Below are positions 37,437 to 47,689 of a stretch of DNA of 64,000 bases, piece by piece. The position numbers were made by a program, and so were the translations under genes. This DNA is from Catenovulum sp. 2E275 (lineage in GTDB: Bacteria; Pseudomonadota; Gammaproteobacteria; Enterobacterales; Alteromonadaceae): positions 207,418 to 271,417 of the forward strand of contig NZ_JAOPFU010000002.1 in the NCBI RefSeq assembly GCF_025515275.1, written 5' to 3'. The notes beneath the pieces were generated by a model that was not told the origin of the DNA, did not search any database, and saw nothing but the letters and a program-made list of their open reading frames with translations. Each line of letters begins with the position of its first letter. The first letter of the stretch is position 1.

Positions 37437-37949
37437 ATGATAATTTCAATGATTGCAGCTATGACACCTGATTATGTAATTGGTAAAGATAATCAGATGT
37501 TATGGCACTTGCCAGCCGACTTTAAGTTTTTTAAACAAACGACTTTGGGCAAACCTATCATTATGGGTAGAAAAACATTTGAGTCAATTGGCAAGCCTTT
37601 ACCCGGTCGGCTTAATATAGTGTTAAGCACAGGCTCGGATTCACCACACCCGGATGTTGTCTTGGTTAACACTCCGCAAGAGGCAATTACAACCGCTCAG
37701 CAAGAGCTTGAGCATGGTGAAGAAAATGAAATTATGGTGATTGGCGGTGGTGTTATTTACCAATTATTTTTACCTTTGGCAGATCGCCTTTATATTACTG
37801 AAGTTAATGCCAAGATAGATGGTGATGCTTATTTTCCTCAAATAGATAACACTCAGTGGCAGGAAGTGTCCCGAACCATAGGTACTGTGGATGAAAAAAA
37901 CCAATTACCACATCAATTTGTTACCTATCAAAAAATAGAGATGGCATAA
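37437..37949 (+). CDS. folA: Dihydrofolate reductase
   Basis: 170 residues. Catalytic Asp within WHLPADFKFFK, NADPH region GRKTFESIGKPLPGRLNIVLS, and EIMVIGGGVIYQLFLPLADRLYITEV. It reduces dihydrofolate to tetrahydrofolate with NADPH. It starts 13 bases after obgE. Confidence 0.97.
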   Translation: MIISMIAAMTPDYVIGKDNQMLWHLPADFKFFKQTTLGKPIIMGRKTFESIGKPLPGRLNIVLSTGSDSPHPDVVLVNTPQEAITTAQQELEHGEENEIMVIGGGVIYQLFLPLADRLYITEVNAKIDGDAYFPQIDNTQWQEVSRTIGTVDEKNQLPHQFVTYQKIEMA

Positions 37950-38080
37950 GGCTATCTCTACCTCTCATAAAAAACACAAATAACCCTCAATTAAAAAACA
38001 AGCTATTAACACAGTTAAAACAAGTCATTTTTTGCAGTTAAAACCCTTTTCGACAAGTTAGCAGATTATTGCCAAATCCA

Positions 38081-38098
38081 TGTGAGACATTTCCTACA
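38081..38098 (+). promoter_or_regulatory. GacA/UvrY binding box
   Basis: TGTGAGACATTTCCTACA matches the GacA/UvrY palindrome TGTRAG-N6-CYTACA at every conserved position. It lies about 185 bases upstream of the predicted csrB start. In the whole 37950-38265 gap this is the only signal apart from the -10 box. Confidence 0.8.
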
Positions 38099-38253
38099 TA
38101 AGCTATCAGATTAAGCTTAAAAATAGTCGACATTTATCAAAATTAAATTTTAACACTTTGAAATTAATACATTTTATTTCTACATCGAGAATGGCAATTT
38201 AATGTCAAAAAAATAATTGAGGATCCGTCATTTCACACACTGCCCAATTTAAC

Positions 38254-38259
38254 TATGAT
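38254..38259 (+). promoter_or_regulatory. csrB -10 box
   Basis: TATGAT, a near-consensus -10, lies 6 bases before the GTCG that starts the RNA. A weak -35, TTTCAC, is 17 bases upstream at 38231-38236, as expected of an activator-dependent promoter. Confidence 0.55.
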
Positions 38260-38265
38260 TAACTT

Positions 38266-38834
38266 GTCGCTCAGGAACACGGATGAGATTTGGAAAGAGA
38301 GTGACAAGGAAAAAGTAAAACAGGAAATGGAAAAGTTTTACATGATGTAAAGCTTTTAGGAATAAGGATAGCCAGCCAGTGAGGCGTTGTCAGGAAGATA
38401 AATAGGAATATGAGCAAGGTTGCTTATTTAGGAAAATAGGATAAACGGATCACAATTCAGGATGAAATAAGGATAGATTTAGCATGGAGCTGTTATTATA
38501 GGAAATGAGAGAGCAAAACAGGACTAAAGGACGCTAAAGGATCAACGGAACTACTAGGACGGTAATAAGGATAAACACGCAGGAGCTAATACGGAAATAA
38601 GACCAAAGGACATTGGTTTATTACACGCTAGGATAGCGATAAGGAAACGGGAAGACTTACGGATGAGATTAAAAGGATAATGGGGTGGATTCCCGCTGGA
38701 AGCAAAATAAAATAATAAAAACAGCTCAGGACACACCGCAAGGTGCAATTAGGGAAACCTACGACATGGCTTGTCTTCATCAGGGTTAGATGATGTGTAT
38801 TTGGTGGCGACTGAGGTCGCCACCCCTCCCTCTT
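38266..38834 (+). ncRNA. csrB: CsrB-type regulatory RNA
   Basis: About 565 bases without a real open frame, between folA and ilvH. I count about 35 GGA motifs, nearly all in the AGGA or ACGGA context that CsrA prefers, many in A-rich loops (for example CGCTAGGATAGCG at about 38626-38638, which forms a stem with AGGAT in the loop). The start GTCGCTCAGGAACACGGATG resembles the 5' end of enterobacterial CsrB. It ends in a strong GC hairpin (38803-38824). It is longer and richer in GGA than E. coli CsrB (about 370 bases, 22 motifs). Role: titrates CsrA, switching from planktonic to biofilm-type or starvation regulation. The GacA/UvrY box upstream supports the two-component link. Confidence 0.9.
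38803..38824 (+). terminator. csrB terminator
   Basis: GGTGGCGAC and GTCGCCACC pair around TGAG; the sequence continues as CCTCCCTCTT, a weak T-tract. Confidence 0.8.
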
Positions 38835-38974
38835 AAAAACTTTAAACTTCCTTTTTAATAAACCTACAAACCATAGCTATATTTGCATTCCCCATTCAAT
38901 TTTTTCACTGAGTTTCTAATAGAGCAGGATAATTTGGTGACTCCATGTTTATCTAAACCAAAATAGGATCAAAA

Positions 38975-38995
38975 AAGGCAGGAATATCCTGCCTT
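38975..38995 (-). terminator. ilvIH terminator
   Basis: AAGGCAGGA and TCCTGCCTT pair around three bases; on the minus strand it is followed by TTTTT. It lies after ilvH. Confidence 0.88.
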
Positions 38996-39022
38996 AATAT
39001 TTTGGGTTAAATCAGCTTAAAA

Positions 39023-39520
39023 TTAAAATCTAAGCGATTTTTCTCCGCGGGATAACCCTGTCACACCAGAACGTGCGACTTCAATAATTTCAGCTTCACT
39101 ACGTAAAGCTTCAATAAAAGCGTCTAATTTAGCGGTAGTGCCAACTAGCTGAATAACATAAGTAGTTGGTGTTACATCCACAATTAATCCTCTGAAAATA
39201 TCAGACAAGCGCTTTAACTCATCACGTAAACCTGTAGTATCCGCTTTTACCTTAACCATCATTAACTCTCGTTCAATATGGTCGCCATCAGTAATATCAG
39301 ATACCTTTAACACATCAACTAGTTTGTTAACTTGTTTAGTAATTTGTTCAATTACTCTGTCGTCACCCACGGTTGTCACGGTCAAACGTGATAAAGTTGA
39401 GTCATCCGTTGGTGCTACAGTTAGCGTTTCAATGTTGTAACCACGCTGAGAAAACAAACCAACAATGCGAGATAATGCGCCTGGTTCATTTTCTAATAAA
39501 ACAGATAAAATTCTTCGCAT
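39023..39520 (-). CDS. ilvH: Acetolactate synthase III, regulatory subunit
   Basis: 165 residues: an N-terminal ACT domain (MRRILSVLLENEPGALSRIVGLFSQRGYNIETLTVAPT) and a C-terminal domain ending GVTGLSRGEKSLRF, both conserved with E. coli IlvH. It gives valine feedback inhibition to the catalytic subunit. It starts three bases after ilvI. Confidence 0.97.
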   Translation of the reverse strand: MRRILSVLLENEPGALSRIVGLFSQRGYNIETLTVAPTDDSTLSRLTVTTVGDDRVIEQITKQVNKLVDVLKVSDITDGDHIERELMMVKVKADTTGLRDELKRLSDIFRGLIVDVTPTTYVIQLVGTTAKLDAFIEALRSEAEIIEVARSGVTGLSRGEKSLRF

Positions 39521-39523
39521 CTT

Positions 39524-41242
39524 TTACTCCGCCTTAGGTTTGCCTAATAACATATCATCCATTGCACCAAACTTAATTTGCATTGGATAAACATGCTCAT
39601 CTTGATCAACTAAAATATCCATAAAGACTAATTTATCAGTCATTGAGAAACATTTTTCTAAGGCTTCATCTAAATCTTTTGGATCACTCACTCGAATACC
39701 AACATGGCCGTAAGCTTCTACCAACTTAACAAAGTCAGGTAAAGACTCCATATATGAATGACTATGTCGGCCACCATAAATCAAATCTTGCCACTGACGA
39801 ACCATACCCAATGCTTGGTTATTTAAAGAAATTATTTTGACAGGGATACCGTATTGCATACAGGTTGATAATTCCTGAATATTCATCTGAATACTACCGT
39901 CACCGGTAATACATACAGAAATTGACTCAGGCAAAGCAACTTTAACACCCATTGCGGCAGGTAAACCAAAGCCCATAGTGCCTAAACCACCAGAGTTAAT
40001 CCAACGGCGAGGTTTATTAAATGGGTGATATAGCGCAGCAAACATTTGGTGCTGACCCACATCAGACGAAATATACGCTTCGCCTTTAGTTACGCGGTGT
40101 AACGCTTCAACTACCTGCTGAGGTTTAATTTTGTCTGTTGACTTTGCATAACTTAAACATTTTTGCTCACGCCAAACTTGAATTTCAGACCACCAACTTG
40201 CAAGCGCAGCAGCATCTAAAGTTTCACCAGTTGAGTCTAAAACATCTATCATGTCCGATAAAACTTGCTTAACAGAACCAACAATAGGGACATCAGCTGT
40301 CACTGTTTTTGAGATTGAAGTTGGGTCGATATCAACATGCAAAATAGTCGCATTCGGGCAGAACTTTTTGACATTGTTAGTCACCCTGTCATCAAAACGG
40401 GCACCTAAAGCTAAAATTACGTCTGAGTTATGCATAGTTTTATTCGCTTCAAGCGTACCATGCATACCTAACATACCAAGACATTGTTTATGTTCACCCG
40501 GAAATGCGCCTAAACCCATAAGCGTATTAGTAACAGGTAAGTTTAAACGCTCAGCAAAAGCAGCAATCAAATCACTACACTCTGCTGAAATTGCACCACC
40601 ACCTAAATAAAGAACCGGTTTTTTAGCTGCCAATAAAATTTGCAATGCTTTTTTAACCTGCCCTTTGTGCCCTTTCACTGTTGGGTTATAAGAACGCATA
40701 TTTATACTTTCAGGGAAAATATAAGGATGAGACTCTTTAGGGTTAACAATATCTTTTGGTAAATCAACAACAACCGGACCAGGTCGGCCAGTTGACGCGA
40801 TATGGTAAGCTTTTGCGATCATAGTTGGAATGTCTTCAGCTTTTTTCACTAAAAAGCTATGTTTTACAACTGGACGAGAACAACCAATCATATCACATTC
40901 CTGAAACGCATCTTCACCTATCATTGAAGTTGCTACCTGACCAGATAAAACCACCATAGGAATAGAATCCATATAGGCAGTTGCAATACCGGTAATGGTA
41001 TTAGTTGCACCCGGGCCTGAAGTGACTAGCACTGTTCCAACTTTACCAGTTGCACGTGCATAACCGTCAGCCATGTGTGCTGCGGCTTGTTCATGACGAA
41101 CTAAAATATGTTCAATATCGCTGGCTTCAAATAAAGCATCATAGATATCAAGCACTGCGCCACCCGGATAACCAAAAATATGCTTAACTCCTAATTGAGT
41201 TAGCGTCCGAACCACCATTTCGGCACCAGACATCATTTCCAC
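39524..41242 (-). CDS. ilvI: Acetolactate synthase III, catalytic subunit
   Basis: 572 residues. [40 protein letters not shown] is nearly the E. coli IlvI start, so I take IlvI rather than IlvB or IlvG. The ThDP-activating Glu lies in [20 protein letters not shown], and the Mg/ThDP motif is in [29 protein letters not shown]. It joins two pyruvates, or pyruvate and 2-oxobutyrate, in branched-chain amino acid synthesis. There is no leader-peptide attenuator visible upstream. Confidence 0.96.
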   Translation of the reverse strand: MEMMSGAEMVVRTLTQLGVKHIFGYPGGAVLDIYDALFEASDIEHILVRHEQAAAHMADGYARATGKVGTVLVTSGPGATNTITGIATAYMDSIPMVVLSGQVATSMIGEDAFQECDMIGCSRPVVKHSFLVKKAEDIPTMIAKAYHIASTGRPGPVVVDLPKDIVNPKESHPYIFPESINMRSYNPTVKGHKGQVKKALQILLAAKKPVLYLGGGAISAECSDLIAAFAERLNLPVTNTLMGLGAFPGEHKQCLGMLGMHGTLEANKTMHNSDVILALGARFDDRVTNNVKKFCPNATILHVDIDPTSISKTVTADVPIVGSVKQVLSDMIDVLDSTGETLDAAALASWWSEIQVWREQKCLSYAKSTDKIKPQQVVEALHRVTKGEAYISSDVGQHQMFAALYHPFNKPRRWINSGGLGTMGFGLPAAMGVKVALPESISVCITGDGSIQMNIQELSTCMQYGIPVKIISLNNQALGMVRQWQDLIYGGRHSHSYMESLPDFVKLVEAYGHVGIRVSDPKDLDEALEKCFSMTDKLVFMDILVDQDEHVYPMQIKFGAMDDMLLGKPKAE

Positions 41243-41343
41243 AATAGAATTCCCCTAAAACTAATTATTAACGCAAGGATACCAAGATGTAACCATTTTA
41301 AAAACGTAAAAATTCAATACCAAGGTAATTAACCCAAAATAGA

Positions 41344-41532
41344 CTAACTTTTATAGCTTAATTTACTTAACCTCAACTTAGCTTGTTTAATAACAGCCTG
41401 TTGTTGCCATTTTCTCAACTCAACCCAACCAGTGATCTCATCTAGGGTTCGTCCGCATCCAATACATACATCCTGCTCATTTAAACAGCATCTGCGCACA
41501 CAAGGAGATTTCACTTTACTCATAATGACCAT
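41344..41532 (-). CDS. DUF1289 family cysteine protein
   Basis: 62 residues with SPCVRRCCLNEQDVCIGCGRTLDEITGW, the four-cysteine signature of DUF1289 (E. coli YdhL-like). It is probably an Fe-S or zinc-binding small protein; the function is unknown. The start could be the ATG at 41523 (MSKVKSPC). It lies 100 bases upstream of ilvI, on the same strand. Confidence 0.82.
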   Translation of the reverse strand: MVIMSKVKSPCVRRCCLNEQDVCIGCGRTLDEITGWVELRKWQQQAVIKQAKLRLSKLSYKS

Positions 41533-41805
41533 TGGCCTGTTGTCATTAAATTTTAATATACCTAGATTAAACTTGTATTAAATACATAAGCTAGGCAAAG
41601 CATTGATTTATCGAGGCTATACACTTCATAAGCCAGTACATTTGAAGCCTACATATTAGCTTATAAGCGTAAAAATTAACACCGTAATGTGGCACGTAAG
41701 CGTAGGCAGAGATAGGTTAAAGCAGCCAATTTAAAACTAACCTAATTAAATTGCCAATCCAGGGAGTAGGAAACAAAATTAACAGCGTGTGTTTAGGAGT
41801 TTATT

Positions 41806-43677
41806 GTGAAGTACCAGACCCCAAATAACATAACATTAGAGCACGTATTAAAAAACAAATTAATCAACACTTTACTCCAACCTATTTATAACCTAGCCAG
41901 CCAAAGGTTTTTAGGGTTTGAAGCACTCAGCAGAGGCCCTGCCGATACAGAATTGGAATCGCCGCAAAACCTATTTACGGCTGCACTGGATAATAACTGC
42001 CACCAGCAACTCGAAGTGATTTGTGTTGAAAGTGCTATAAAAAGCTTCGCTACACAAAACTTACCGGGCAAGTTATTTTTAAACATGACACCTAACTTTA
42101 TTGTTAGTCAATTGACAAATCTGGATTATTTAAAAGAGCTATTACATAGATTTGGATTAAGCGGAAACAGGTTAATTATTGAAATAACGGAAGATAATCC
42201 AGCTAACAGTCTGGAAGATCTAAAAAATACCATTGCTCGATTACGCAGTATTGGGATTCAGTTTGCAATCGATGATTTAGGTGCGGGTTATTCAGGGCTA
42301 ATTCAATGGTCAAAAATAAAACCCAATTTAATCAAAATTGACCGCTATTTTGTCCAAGGTTGCGATCAGGACATTATGAAACGAGAGTTTCTAAATGCGG
42401 TATTACGGCTAGCGGATAATACAGGTGCAATGACTATTGTAGAAGGAATTGAAACACAAGCTGAACTCGACAGTGTTAGAGCACTAGGAGTCACTTTTGC
42501 TCAAGGTTACTTTTTGGCAAGACCAACAGCAACGCCCAGTTTAACCATGCCTGCAGCCTTATCTCGCTCAACCAAATATTATTCGGCCTACCATTTTATT
42601 AAACAACAAACCGTTTCATTGCTACTTAAAAAAGTTTCAGCTGAAGCTTGGGATACGCCAACTCGAACTATTATGGATAGATTTCGTAATGACAAAACCC
42701 TATATACTATTCCTATTTTAGATGGATTAAGAGTGGTTGGCATTGTGATGCGAGAAGAGCTAATGGAACATTTTTCTCAGCCCCTTGGTCATGCTTTATA
42801 CGATAAAAAGCCGATTAGCTGTTTAATGAAAACAGACTTTATTGTTGCTGAGTCGGAAATGCCGATAGAAGAATTAAGCCGGGTTTTAACCGACGAAACC
42901 AGACTAGAAGCCAGAACCCCGTTTGTGATCACAGAAAACGGACAGTATTTAGGAATGGGCTCAGTGAGAACCCTGCTCAGAAAAATTACCGATGCCAAAA
43001 TAGAAAGAGCAAAACATTCCAATCCACTTTCTCAATTACCGGGCAATGTTCCAATCGACAAAGAAGTAGATGCGCTGCTAGCCAGTAAACAAAACTTTTC
43101 ATTAGCCTATTTAGACTTAAATCATTTTAAACCTTTTAATGATCAATATGGCTACGCCAGAGGGGATCAGGTGATTTTAATGCTGGCTAATTTATTAACT
43201 CAGTTTCAAAACCGCCATTCTTGTTTTATCGGTCATATTGGCGGAGATGATTTTGTTATTATTTTTTATACAACGAACTATAAATCTGAACTGGAATATT
43301 TGTTAACTCAATTTGACCAAAATATCGCTGAATTTTTTACCGATGCAGATATGGAAGCAGGCGGTTATCCGGGGCAAACTAGAACAGGTGAAGCGGTATT
43401 TTACCCACTATTAAGCTTATCAATTGGCTTAGTGACACCTTGTATATATTCATGTCAGAACCATGACCATGTTGCAGAATTAGCTGTTGAAGCTAAAAAA
43501 TATGCCAAACAACACAATAAAAGCTCGGTTTATTACAGTAGTAAAATTGTGCCAGATAGCTTAACTAAACCATTAACTGTTTCAGGTTCAGATCTCCCTC
43601 CACTTTATAAGTCTGAAATACCCAAGCTTTCATTGCCTTTGTCCAACCGTGATCAGGCCAACCCGCTTTTAGCTTAA
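41806..43677 (+). CDS. EAL-CBS-GGDEF protein, c-di-GMP phosphodiesterase
   Basis: 623 residues from a GTG with TTAGGAG upstream. EAL domain 15-245 with all catalytic residues: E39 (FEAL), N93, E126, D156-D157, K177, E216 and Q233, so it should hydrolyse c-di-GMP. CBS pair about 280-400, possibly nucleotide-sensing. The GGDEF domain (about 408-575) has GGDDF at 479-483, with the third acid Asp for Glu and no RxxD inhibitory site, so cyclase activity is doubtful. No membrane segments. The 3' end overlaps the convergent AMMECR1 gene by 113 bases. Confidence 0.92.
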   Translation: MKYQTPNNITLEHVLKNKLINTLLQPIYNLASQRFLGFEALSRGPADTELESPQNLFTAALDNNCHQQLEVICVESAIKSFATQNLPGKLFLNMTPNFIVSQLTNLDYLKELLHRFGLSGNRLIIEITEDNPANSLEDLKNTIARLRSIGIQFAIDDLGAGYSGLIQWSKIKPNLIKIDRYFVQGCDQDIMKREFLNAVLRLADNTGAMTIVEGIETQAELDSVRALGVTFAQGYFLARPTATPSLTMPAALSRSTKYYSAYHFIKQQTVSLLLKKVSAEAWDTPTRTIMDRFRNDKTLYTIPILDGLRVVGIVMREELMEHFSQPLGHALYDKKPISCLMKTDFIVAESEMPIEELSRVLTDETRLEARTPFVITENGQYLGMGSVRTLLRKITDAKIERAKHSNPLSQLPGNVPIDKEVDALLASKQNFSLAYLDLNHFKPFNDQYGYARGDQVILMLANLLTQFQNRHSCFIGHIGGDDFVIIFYTTNYKSELEYLLTQFDQNIAEFFTDADMEAGGYPGQTRTGEAVFYPLLSLSIGLVTPCIYSCQNHDHVAELAVEAKKYAKQHNKSSVYYSSKIVPDSLTKPLTVSGSDLPPLYKSEIPKLSLPLSNRDQANPLLA

Positions 43678-44176
43678 GCTGATATAAAAACTCATCCGGC
43701 TGCGGGTAACTCTGCCACTGGCAAGGTAAAAAAATGCCGGATAGTTGCCCATACTGGATCATCAAACCATCTTTAAAGGGGATCAGTTGTTCAAGCAAAT
43801 CATTTTCCGAAGTCACAGCAAGCGGTAAAGGTTTAGTCATCACAGATACCGCAGTGGACAACTGAGTTAGTTCTTTGCTGTCAATGGGATCAAATCTGGG
43901 ATCATGAAACGCAGCTTCATGCGTATACCAGGCAATATTGGTATCCAACCGCTCTGTTGTAAAAGTAGTACCAACACAGCCTCTTAATACACTTTTAGCA
44001 CTTAAAGAGACAAAACAAGCTAATGGTTCAGCCAATAACGGGTGTTTAGGAATTAAATGTTCGGGTAGTCGATTACCATTGTTTTCAAAGGCATAGGCAA
44101 GAGAATCTGTTACAACAGACAAAATATGCTGTTTTACATCTGTTTGCTCAAATACTGATAAAGGCACTTTAATCAC
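43565..44176 (-). CDS. AMMECR1 domain protein (AmmeMemoRadiSam protein A type)
   Basis: 203 residues. The family motif LRGCVGTTFTTERLDTNIAWYTHEAAFHDPRFDPIDSKEL is intact, and IPFKDGLMIQYGQLSGIFLPCQWQSYPQPDEFLYQLKLKAGWP follows. In many bacteria this protein sits with Memo and radical-SAM partners (AmmeMemoRadiSam system), which are not here. Its biochemical role is unclear. It is convergent with, and overlaps, the EAL gene. Confidence 0.88.
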   Translation of the reverse strand: MIKVPLSVFEQTDVKQHILSVVTDSLAYAFENNGNRLPEHLIPKHPLLAEPLACFVSLSAKSVLRGCVGTTFTTERLDTNIAWYTHEAAFHDPRFDPIDSKELTQLSTAVSVMTKPLPLAVTSENDLLEQLIPFKDGLMIQYGQLSGIFLPCQWQSYPQPDEFLYQLKLKAGWPDHGWTKAMKAWVFQTYKVEGDLNLKQLMV

Positions 44177-44350
44177 CTTATTAAAAGTTGATAGCAGCTA
44201 AGCTATAACATAACTTAATGATTAGTAAAATGATACTTTCAGTATAGACAAAGGTTTGAAGATCTCAAAACAACTAAGAGCAATGAAGTTAACCCCAGCC
44301 CAGTTTAATCAAGCTGAACTGGAGTTAAATAAAGCTAAACTTAGGACAGA

Positions 44351-44746
44351 TTATTCATCACTATCTGAATCTAAGCCGTCACCTAAATCATCAGACAAAT
44401 CAACATCATCGTCTGAATCATCACCGTCATCTAAATCGATAGATTGTTTTTTATTACCATACAAACTACCCAATTTAGGCCGGTTCAATCTGGATTGATA
44501 TTTTTGCCAGGCAACTTCTTCAACTGATTCAGCAGATGCTTCACCGCGCATAATAGAAATAATTCTATTATCTTGCTCATCACTGGCTGTTATTTCGCCT
44601 TTGTATAGTGCGTTAAATAAACAACCATATTTTGACAAAGCGTCTGATTCATTAATTGAAAAATCACCTGAGCGGCGGAAACCATAAGGGTAATTTTTTG
44701 GATCGTCATAGATTCGAGATAGCAATTGCTGCTTAGTTTTTGCCAT
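44351..44746 (-). CDS. maoP: MaoP homologue (DUF413), acidic C-terminus
   Basis: 131 residues. YPYGFRRSGDFSINESDALSKYGCLFNALYKGEITASDEQDNRIISIMRGEASAESVEEVAWQKYQSRLNRPK aligns well with E. coli MaoP (YifE), which organises the Ori macrodomain through the maoS site. The last 30 residues are almost all Asp and Ser (DDGDDSDDDVDLSDD), longer than in E. coli. A weak terminator-like inverted repeat lies just downstream. Whether this host has maoS is unknown. Confidence 0.82.
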   Translation of the reverse strand: MAKTKQQLLSRIYDDPKNYPYGFRRSGDFSINESDALSKYGCLFNALYKGEITASDEQDNRIISIMRGEASAESVEEVAWQKYQSRLNRPKLGSLYGNKKQSIDLDDGDDSDDDVDLSDDLGDGLDSDSDE

Positions 44747-44876
44747 TTAGGACCTCTCAACTTAGAAAAGCATTCAGGCATTCTCACAATTGATTGAATG
44801 CGGTTTGATTTTTAGCGCTAAAAAATAAATCTGTCAAAGTATTCTGCATGAATTTTTTATTTATTTTTTGCAATCA

Positions 44877-44909
44877 CGGCATTTTGATTAAAACTCAGTC
44901 AAAATACCG
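44877..44909 (-). terminator. Possible hairpin after the chemosensory operon
   Basis: CGGCATTTTGA and TCAAAATACCG are nearly perfect complements around an 11-base loop, 38 bases after the MCP stop codon on the minus strand. Confidence 0.45.
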
Positions 44910-44947
44910 TATATCTCGCATTACCTATCGTAAAAATTATGACTTAA

Positions 44948-47647
44948 CTAAAACTCTTCCCAATCTTCATCATCGTTAAATGATAAAGCGGCTGGTGATG
45001 TTTTTTGAGTCGTAGTCTGGCTTGGTTTAGTTTGATATTGAGTTGTTTTATTAGTTTTAGGTATAGCGCTAATTGCTTCAATATGACGACTATCAGCACC
45101 AGATTCCACCGTAAAAAACGATAATAATTGTTTCATCGCTCTTGCTTGCTCAGACATAGACTCTCCAGCAGCAGATGCCTGCTCAACTAAAGCGGCATTT
45201 TGCTGAGTCATCTCATCCATTTGAGTAATAGCTTTATTAACTTGTTCAATACCGGAGCTTTGCTCTTTTGAGGCAACAGAAATATCAGCAATCATCTGGC
45301 TTACTTTTTCAACTGCAGCAACAATTTCAGATAAAGTTTCGCCGGATTCATTCACCAAAGCAGAGCCATCTTCTACTTTAGCAACACTATCTCTGATTAA
45401 ATTTTTAATTTCTTTAGCCGCTTCAGCACTTCGTTGTGCAAGGTTTCGAACCTCACCGGCGACTACCGCAAAACCTCGGCCTTGCTCACCCGCTCTAGCC
45501 GCTTCAACCGCTGCATTTAAAGCAAGTAAGTTGGTTTGAAATGCAATTTCATCAATCACACCAATAATATCGGCTATTTTTTTACTGGCATCATTAATTT
45601 CTGCCATACCAGATACCGCACGCTTAACAACCGCGCCGCCTTCTGTCGCTTTAATTCTGGCATCACTCGCTAATTGATTTGCAACCGCGGCATTATCAGC
45701 ATTTTGCTTAACTGTGCTGGTCATTTCCTCCATACTAGATGCAGTTTCTTCGAGTGAAGAAGCTTGCTCTTCAGTTCGTTGACTTAAATCAGCATTACCT
45801 TGAGCTATTTCATCAGCTCCAGCAGCTACGGTTGTAGCAGCCTGATTAATACGGGCAATAATTTCGGTTAATTTAGTTACTGTTGCATTGGCGTCATCTT
45901 TTAATTTCGCAAAGTTACCAGAATAATCACCTTCAATACGCTGGGTTAAGTTACCATGAGCCATTGCATCTAACATGCTTACGGTATCTTTAATTACCCC
46001 ATCGGCTATTCCAACTAGCTCGTTTAACCCTTTTGATAAATTAAGTACAAATCCTTTTTTACCATTTACATCTAACCGCGCCGATAGATCCCCATCCGCA
46101 GCTCTTTGAATTAACTGATCTATTTCATTTTCAATAAAGACTTCTTCTGTTCTATCTTCCCATTCAACAATGGTCCCTAAGCGCTGACCTTGCGGGCTAA
46201 TCCAAGGAGTAGCAATTAGATCAAAGTGTAAATTCCCAACTTTAATGTTGGCGAAATACGGCTCGGTTAAATTTGCTAATACTCTACGCTGATGAGAAGG
46301 CTCTTTATGAAAGATATCAATACATTCGCCAATTAAATTTTGAGTGTTAAAGGCTGGTAATACTTTTTGAATTTCATTTTCACGCCGTTTGAGCATTTTC
46401 ATATTCTGCTCATTGATATAAACAATGTTTAAATCATTGTCGGCAATCATCACATTCGCCTGACAAATTTTAAGTGCATTGGATAGATTAGCTATTTGAA
46501 TATTTTCTATTTCAGCCAGCTTTTGAGCGGTAATATCAGTTGCATACTTCACCACTTTAAACGGCTTACCATTCATATCAAAAATAGGGTTGTAAGAAGC
46601 CTGAATCCATACAGATTCTCCGGATTTACCTATACGTTTAAATTCCCCAGCCTTAAATTTCCCTTGTTTTAAATCAGTCCAAAACTTTTGGTATTCATCA
46701 CTTTCAACCAGATGTTGTTCAACAAATAAAGCATGGTGCTTGCCTTTAACTTCAGCTAATTCATAACCTAATGTTTTTAAAAAATTATCATTAGCCGCTA
46801 AAATATACCCATTTAAATCAAACTCAATAACGGCTTGGGATTTATGAATTGCGTCAATCTGCCCTGATAAATCAGCCCATTGTAATTTTTGGTCTGTCAC
46901 TTCTGACGCAAATTTAACCACTTTGTAGGGACGACCCTGAATATCAAAAATGGGGTTATAAGTTGCCTGAATCCAAATGTCATCACCATTTTTGTCAATA
47001 CGCTTAAACTCACCGGAAATAAATTCACCATGGTTTAAGCGCTGCCAAAACGCTTTATATTCAGCGCTGTTGGCATAATCTTTATCAACAAATAAAGAGT
47101 GATGCTGACCTTTGATTTCATTTAGGCTGTAGCTCATGGTTTTTAAAAAGTTATCATTAGCCGTTAAAATTTCGCCCACTAAGTTAAATTCAATAACCGC
47201 CTGCGATTTATTAATTGCTGATATTTGTCCTGAAAAGTTCGCATTTTGTTGCTTTTGCTCTGTTATATCGTGAGCAATTAGAATCACTTTAGACAGTTCA
47301 CCAGCCGTTGTTAATACCGGATTATATGAAGCTTGTACCCAAACTGAATTACCCAGACTATCTTGATACTCAAACTCACCGGCTACGCTTTCGCCTTGTT
47401 TAAAACGAGTCCATAAACCCGTGTACTGAGGCTGACCAGTCTGGTTGTCTGAGATTAGCTTAGTGTGCCCTGCACCAATTAATTCTTCAGAGTCATAATT
47501 TAATAAATTTAAAAAGTTACGATTAGCAGATAAAATTTTTGCATCTGTATCGAACTCAACCACCGCATTTGTTCGGCTAAGTGCATCAACCACAGATTGA
47601 TCATCACTTTGTTTTTTCTGCCCAAAAATACTGGCTAAAATCCCCAT
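44948..47647 (-). CDS. Cytoplasmic methyl-accepting chemotaxis protein with tandem PAS domains
   Basis: 899 residues, no membrane segments. Three near-repeat PAS domains with PAC tails (about 25-135, 145-255, 265-375; each with ANxNFLxxL and WIQASYNPI), a fourth PAS (about 385-500, [19 protein letters not shown]), a HAMP-like stretch (about 505-580) and a signalling domain whose hairpin tip is [45 protein letters not shown]. The C-terminus is DWEEF (895-899), like the CheR-docking pentapeptide of Aer2/McpB. The layout recalls Aer2 and BdlA. PAS ligands are unknown. It is last in the che operon. Confidence 0.92.
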   Translation of the reverse strand: MGILASIFGQKKQSDDQSVVDALSRTNAVVEFDTDAKILSANRNFLNLLNYDSEELIGAGHTKLISDNQTGQPQYTGLWTRFKQGESVAGEFEYQDSLGNSVWVQASYNPVLTTAGELSKVILIAHDITEQKQQNANFSGQISAINKSQAVIEFNLVGEILTANDNFLKTMSYSLNEIKGQHHSLFVDKDYANSAEYKAFWQRLNHGEFISGEFKRIDKNGDDIWIQATYNPIFDIQGRPYKVVKFASEVTDQKLQWADLSGQIDAIHKSQAVIEFDLNGYILAANDNFLKTLGYELAEVKGKHHALFVEQHLVESDEYQKFWTDLKQGKFKAGEFKRIGKSGESVWIQASYNPIFDMNGKPFKVVKYATDITAQKLAEIENIQIANLSNALKICQANVMIADNDLNIVYINEQNMKMLKRRENEIQKVLPAFNTQNLIGECIDIFHKEPSHQRRVLANLTEPYFANIKVGNLHFDLIATPWISPQGQRLGTIVEWEDRTEEVFIENEIDQLIQRAADGDLSARLDVNGKKGFVLNLSKGLNELVGIADGVIKDTVSMLDAMAHGNLTQRIEGDYSGNFAKLKDDANATVTKLTEIIARINQAATTVAAGADEIAQGNADLSQRTEEQASSLEETASSMEEMTSTVKQNADNAAVANQLASDARIKATEGGAVVKRAVSGMAEINDASKKIADIIGVIDEIAFQTNLLALNAAVEAARAGEQGRGFAVVAGEVRNLAQRSAEAAKEIKNLIRDSVAKVEDGSALVNESGETLSEIVAAVEKVSQMIADISVASKEQSSGIEQVNKAITQMDEMTQQNAALVEQASAAGESMSEQARAMKQLLSFFTVESGADSRHIEAISAIPKTNKTTQYQTKPSQTTTQKTSPAALSFNDDEDWEEF

Positions 47648-47689
47648 AATCGTCCCCTTTTTGACGAAACGCTAAACCTATCAATAAAA

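Noticed and set aside
38554..38748. A 64-codon minus-strand open frame inside the csrB region
   Set aside because: It is antisense to the GGA-rich RNA, has no ribosome site or recognisable family, and its apparent composition comes from the repeated TCC complement.
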